Assembly (NCBI RefSeq): GCF_009746585.1
Contig: NZ_WRPO01000011.1
Location: 1-64,000, forward strand
Source of the DNA: Novosphingobium aquimarinum
Lineage (GTDB): Bacteria; Pseudomonadota; Alphaproteobacteria; Sphingomonadales; Sphingomonadaceae
Length of the DNA stretch: 64,000 nt
Direction: 5' to 3'
The position numbers were made by a program, and so were the translations under genes. The notes beneath the pieces were generated by a model, which did no database searches, had not been told where the DNA came from, and saw nothing but the letters and a program-made list of their open reading frames with translations. This document shows, piece after piece, positions 58,891 through 64,000 of the stretch. The first letter of the stretch is position 1. The number at the start of each line of letters is the position of its first letter.

Positions 58891-59922
58891 GAGGCGGTGG
58901 CCGATGCGGATCCCGGGACGTTCGATAAAGCGGTATGTCCCCCAGGCAAGCAGCGCCGAAATGACGACCGTCGCACCGTAAAGCATTCCCAGCCGGGCGA
59001 TGGGCGCCAGGTCCTGCGGGACCAGCGCATCCACGTAGTGCAGCACGATGAAGTGCAACAAGTAGATGCTGAAGCTGAGCTCGCCGAGCAGAGACAGCGG
59101 TCGGTTGACGATGAGTCTCGGCTCCGTCACGGCAGCCATCCAGGTCAGCGTCCCCAGGATGGGGATCATCAGCAACTGGTCCCCCGGTATCGCGCTGCCC
59201 ATGGCTCCCAGCGTGACGATCGCCGCGATGATTGCGGCAAGAGCGGCGACGCGCCAGCGCCCGTTCGACGCCGATGCGCCGGTCTTGCGGAGAATGGTGA
59301 AGATCAACACCCCGGTCGCGAACGAAGGCAGGTTCGTCAGGAAATTGAAGTGGAAGAAATCCCGCCACATCGGATCCTCGATCCCCATCACGCGCGGGAT
59401 GGCCGCATTGGCCAGAGCAATGGCGAACGACACCGCGACAATCCCGAGCCATAGCCGAACGCTGCGCGCATGGACCAACACGAGGGGAAACAGCGCGTAG
59501 AAGATCGCTTCCGAAGCAATGCTCCAACCACCCGGCACGACATTGTTGATCCCGTGCGGGTTGAAGCCATGCACGAACAAGACGGTCGTGACGGCATCCA
59601 GCAGCGTCACCGGAACCGGCGCAAAACTAATGTCGAGTAGCCCGCGGGCGAGCGCATAGAACATCGCCGCGGCGTAGAACATGGGTGCAATGCGGAAGAA
59701 GCGTCGCAGATAGAAGCGCCTTAAGTCGAGGCTGTCCGGCTTCGACACGAGGCAGAGCGTGAGCGCGCTGACCATGAAGAACAGCTGCACGCCGCGCAGG
59801 CCGCTGCGCGAAAAGGACTCGAGCCCTTGCGGCAGACCTTCGACGGCCAGCCCGGCATGCGTCAGGACGACCCCGAGGATTGCGATCCCGCGCAGACTGT
59901 CGAGATATTCATAGCGCTTCAT
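58825..59922 (-). CDS. Acyltransferase family 3 membrane protein
   Basis: The 365-residue product begins KRYEYLDSLRGIAILGVVLT, with the conserved R-G-x-A-I-x-x-V-x-x-x-H acyltransferase-3 start (LRGIAILGVVLTHAG). It has ten or so hydrophobic helices with the RRFFRIAPMFYAAAMF segment and ends FIERPGIRIGHRL, the usual family tail, plus 20 extra residues. Such proteins acetylate or acylate sugars, LPS or exopolysaccharide in the inner membrane. The substrate is unknown. The last residues lie at the junction that truncates the NTF2-like gene. Confidence 0.9.
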   Translation of the reverse strand: MKRYEYLDSLRGIAILGVVLTHAGLAVEGLPQGLESFSRSGLRGVQLFFMVSALTLCLVSKPDSLDLRRFYLRRFFRIAPMFYAAAMFYALARGLLDISFAPVPVTLLDAVTTVLFVHGFNPHGINNVVPGGWSIASEAIFYALFPLVLVHARSVRLWLGIVAVSFAIALANAAIPRVMGIEDPMWRDFFHFNFLTNLPSFATGVLIFTILRKTGASASNGRWRVAALAAIIAAIVTLGAMGSAIPGDQLLMIPILGTLTWMAAVTEPRLIVNRPLSLLGELSFSIYLLHFIVLHYVDALVPQDLAPIARLGMLYGATVVISALLAWGTYRFIERPGIRIGHRLSEQFGRSRQAPATAEFGVGPT

Positions 59923-60241
59923 CGCACGGCCCCGGACATCGGATGATCGAAGCGACACCACCCGGCTCCGCCAGGAGCGTGGCTCAAGCCGCGCGCGCCG
60001 CTTCGCACTCGACACGGTAGATCGCGACGGGCGGGTCGCTGTAAACCGTCACTCGCGCGGGATCGGAGCGATTCCTGGAATCGCCCGCGCCCTGCTCAGA
60101 GGATTCCCGAAGAAATGCGAAGCGATTTGAAAGGGATCGGGGCAGGGTCGAGCGCGCACCCGCGCCGACCAAGGTGGACTGACTCCTTAGGGAGCGCGTC
60201 GTGAGCCCGGGCCGCAGCCCGGCGCGGCCAGCGCGCTGGGT
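59923..60241. other. 319 bp without a clear gene
   Basis: A 62-codon TTG frame on the minus strand (59984-60172) ends ARVTVYSDPPVAIYRVECEA but has no ribosome-binding site. It is the promoter region of the acyltransferase gene, whose start lies at its left edge. Confidence 0.4.
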
Positions 60242-61255
60242 TCAGCGCGCCGCGGTGCGGACGACGCCGAATTTGCCTTGTTCGTAGCCGTCGTAGAGCG
60301 CGCGGGCGATCGAGGCGATGCGGGCCTCGCGGTTGAGGCGCGTGCCTTGGCCCGTCACATAGATCGCGACTGCGAAGGAACGGCCGTCAGGCGTCTGGAT
60401 GATGCCGACGTCGCTCGAGGTGTTGAACAGCGATCCAGTCTTGTGCGCGACTCGTGCTTCGCTCGGCAGATTGGCGACGATCCGGCGCTTGCCGGTGACG
60501 CAGCGGCCCATGGCGCCGAGAATGACGGCGCGGCTGCGATCGGACAGCCACTTGCCTTCGTGCAGACCTGCGAGCAGCTGAACCATGGCGAGCGGCGTCG
60601 CGCTGTCGCGCGTGTCGATCACTTCGGCGGGGTTTATGGCACCGTCGTCGCGCACCAGCGTGGCGATGTCGCGGTCGATCTGCCAGTCCGTAATCCCGGC
60701 GCGGCGCGTCCATTCATTGACCGCGCGCGGGCCGCCGACGACGCGCAGCAGGGCGTCGGTGGCGTAATTGTTGCTGCGCGTGAGCATCAGTTCGATCAGG
60801 CGCTCGGCCGAATAGTATTCCCCGGCCCGCACCGGCGCGACCGCAGTCGAAAACGGTTCGGAGCGCACCGGCATCATCATCGGGAATTCGCTGGTGAGGC
60901 TCCAGCGGCCCTGCTCGACGCCTTCCATGAAGGTTGCGGCGATCGCGATCTTGCTGGTGCTGGCCATCGGAAAGCGCTGGTCGCCCAGTACGTCGACGAC
61001 CTTGCCGGTCTTGAGATCCATCGCAGCCACGCCGATGCGGCCTTGCGAGGCGTTGGCGAGGCTGGCGATGCGCGCTTCGAACGCAGTGTCGTAGACCCGC
61101 GGGCCGCGCTGTTCGGTGCCGAACGTCTTGTCGAACGCGAGCTCGACTTCGCTGCCCGCCGCCTGCGCCGTGCCCAGCGGCGCCAGCGCAGCCGCGCTCA
61201 GCGCCAGGGCTGCGACGACGCGTTTGAAAACAGATATGTTGCCTGCCAGTGCCAT
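60242..61255 (-). CDS. Class A beta-lactamase homologue, atypical
   Basis: The 337-residue product has a signal sequence (VVAALALSAAALAPLGTAQA) and the serine beta-lactamase fold. S-x-x-K is present as Ser99-Thr-Ser-Lys102, S-D-N is replaced by Ser161-Asn-Asn163, and K-T-G by Lys272-Thr-Gly274. In the omega loop the RDSATPLAM segment aligns with RDTTMPVAM of TEM, which places Asp204 where TEM has Glu166, and Asn208 where it has Asn170. Glu166 activates deacylation, so this change would weaken or alter hydrolysis. It is probably periplasmic. Confidence 0.88.
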   Translation of the reverse strand: MALAGNISVFKRVVAALALSAAALAPLGTAQAAGSEVELAFDKTFGTEQRGPRVYDTAFEARIASLANASQGRIGVAAMDLKTGKVVDVLGDQRFPMASTSKIAIAATFMEGVEQGRWSLTSEFPMMMPVRSEPFSTAVAPVRAGEYYSAERLIELMLTRSNNYATDALLRVVGGPRAVNEWTRRAGITDWQIDRDIATLVRDDGAINPAEVIDTRDSATPLAMVQLLAGLHEGKWLSDRSRAVILGAMGRCVTGKRRIVANLPSEARVAHKTGSLFNTSSDVGIIQTPDGRSFAVAIYVTGQGTRLNREARIASIARALYDGYEQGKFGVVRTAAR

Positions 61256-61598
61256 GCAGGAGTTACCCTATCCTAGGCCACCTGAGGAAAAGCTTAACCG
61301 CCGCACCGACGAAAACGCGCATCGGGTTTCGGACGGGGCGGTCGCGGCTTTCACCATGGGTAGCGCGTTGATCCCTCGTGATAAGAGACTACGCACAAAG
61401 GCCTTGAGACACAATCCTGCGCCGCCGCGAACGATCGTGGCAGGCGCACCATTCGTCGATGACAAACCACGCTTTGTCGGCGAATGTCGGGCTTATGCCC
61501 ATCCCGCGCGATGCGAGCAAAACGTTGGAGACACGAAAACGGGCCGGAGAGCGAACTCTCCGACCCGGATTCGGTTTCGGTAGAATGGACGTCGGGAC
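61256..61598. other. 343-bp gap between groL and the beta-lactamase gene
   Basis: The gap holds the groL terminator at its left end (61536-61567) and probably the beta-lactamase promoter. No other gene is supported. Confidence 0.5.
61536..61567 (-). terminator. Intrinsic terminator of groESL
   Basis: On the minus strand CGGG-T-CGGAGAG pairs with CTCTCCG-G-CCCG around a TTCG loop and is followed by TTTTC. It lies 32 bp after the groL stop. Confidence 0.9.
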
Positions 61599-63600
<2,002 letters not shown>

Positions 63601-63638
63601 GGGGGTTCTCCCTCATCCAATGGTCTAAAAAACTGGGG

Positions 63639-63665
63639 TTGGCACTCATGGATGGAGAGTGCCAA
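63639..63665. promoter_or_regulatory. CIRCE operator for HrcA control of groESL
   Basis: TTGGCACTC (63639-63647), a 9-bp spacer and GAGTGCCAA (63657-63665) match the CIRCE inverted repeat TTAGCACTC-N9-GAGTGCTAA with one changed base in each arm. It lies upstream of groS and implies HrcA repression that is relieved by heat. Confidence 0.95.
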
Positions 63666-63801
63666 CGGCCCGCATATGTGCCTGCGGGACATGTGCGTCA
63701 ACACCCGCGCGACAAGATTTTTTTCGCGCGGCGGCCCCTTTTTCGGGACAGGACGAGGGCAATAACCGGTAAATGTCGCGCTGCGTTCGCGGCGCGCGCG
63801 G

Positions 63802-64000
63802 TCAGAGTGGAGGGACGGGCCCGTGCGTGCGCTCGAACAAGCCGAGACGCTCGCGCCGTTGCCAGCGCGTGACCAGCAGCACCGCAGCAACGATCAGTCC
63901 GATGGCAAGCCCGAGCCACACGCCCACGCCGCGCAACGGCGTGCCGAAGCCGAGCACCATGGCGGTGCCGAAGCCGGGCAGCCAGTAGGCGAAGATCGCG
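63802..64000 (-). CDS. C-terminal end of a MATE-family efflux transporter (partial)
   Basis: From base 63999 the minus strand reads about 66 residues, IFAYWLPGFGTAMVLGFGTP then a last membrane helix IGLIVAAVLLVTRWQRRERL, and ends with a short basic tail. This is the C-terminal pattern of NorM/DinF-type MATE exporters. The N-terminal part lies right of the window. The substrate is unknown. Confidence 0.75.
   Translation of the reverse strand, partial: AIFAYWLPGFGTAMVLGFGTPLRGVGVWLGLAIGLIVAAVLLVTRWQRRERLGLFERTHGPVPPL

Noticed and set aside
59984..60172. 62-codon TTG frame next to the acyltransferase gene
   Set aside because: It has no ribosome-binding site and weak codon bias in its first half.

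Overview
The window is a high-GC alphaproteobacterial chromosome segment. Gene content and protein style point to the Sphingomonadales, most likely an Erythrobacteraceae-type genome: a CnoX-type thioredoxin, adjacent prfA, prmC and DUF4167 genes, lnt next to metK, lptB next to rpoN, a TonB-type protein, a CIRCE-controlled groESL operon and Sphingomonad-style intergenic palindromes. This placement is inferred from the proteins and not from a marker search.

Positions 1-7700 are the end of a mobile element. An IS5-type transposase tail is joined directly to a SIR2-like gene tail. A plasmid/ICE maintenance module on the minus strand follows (DUF932, a 699-residue ParB-like protein, a Toprim/primase-like protein, DUF2493 and a small ORF), with a heme-oxygenase-like ABM protein on the plus strand. 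The module genes share a repeated, hairpin-containing 5' leader. The block stops beside the 3' end of tRNA-Gly(GCC) at 7739-7813, a classic integration position.

From 7800 to 17600 is core chromosome: cnoX, a Lon-substrate-domain protein, a nucleotidyltransferase, the yggT-folD-lipoprotein-marC operon, argB, a queuosine-precursor transporter, a concentrative nucleoside transporter and a MAPEG protein. Positions 17780-19372 are an accessory islet. A 650-bp unit with 36-bp inverted repeats carries a DUF559 nuclease, and next to it lies an AT-rich Abi-alpha (DUF4393) gene abutting nrdB.

From 20900 to 37100 are a Crp/Fnr regulator, a complete bacterial NHEJ operon (ku, an mgtC-like gene, ligD), a TonB-type gene, rpoN-lptB, a pmbA/tldD homologue, pyrophosphatase, an M61 peptidase and hisS. 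Between hisS and prfA a GIY-YIG nuclease gene lies between 95-bp direct repeats made of another palindromic family.

From 37880 to the end are prfA-prmC, a DUF4167 gene, lnt-metK with a palindromic candidate operator, glutathione peroxidase, a glutathionyl-hydroquinone-reductase-like protein, scoAB, a tandem universal stress protein, a bacterial Cdc48/VCP-like ATPase, an ABC-F protein, an MscS channel, polA, a truncated NTF2-like gene beside an acyltransferase, an atypical class A beta-lactamase, groESL and the end of a MATE transporter. The most unusual theme is that two unrelated stand-alone nucleases, DUF559 and GIY-YIG, each sit inside a different intergenic palindrome family, which suggests nuclease-assisted repeat spread.
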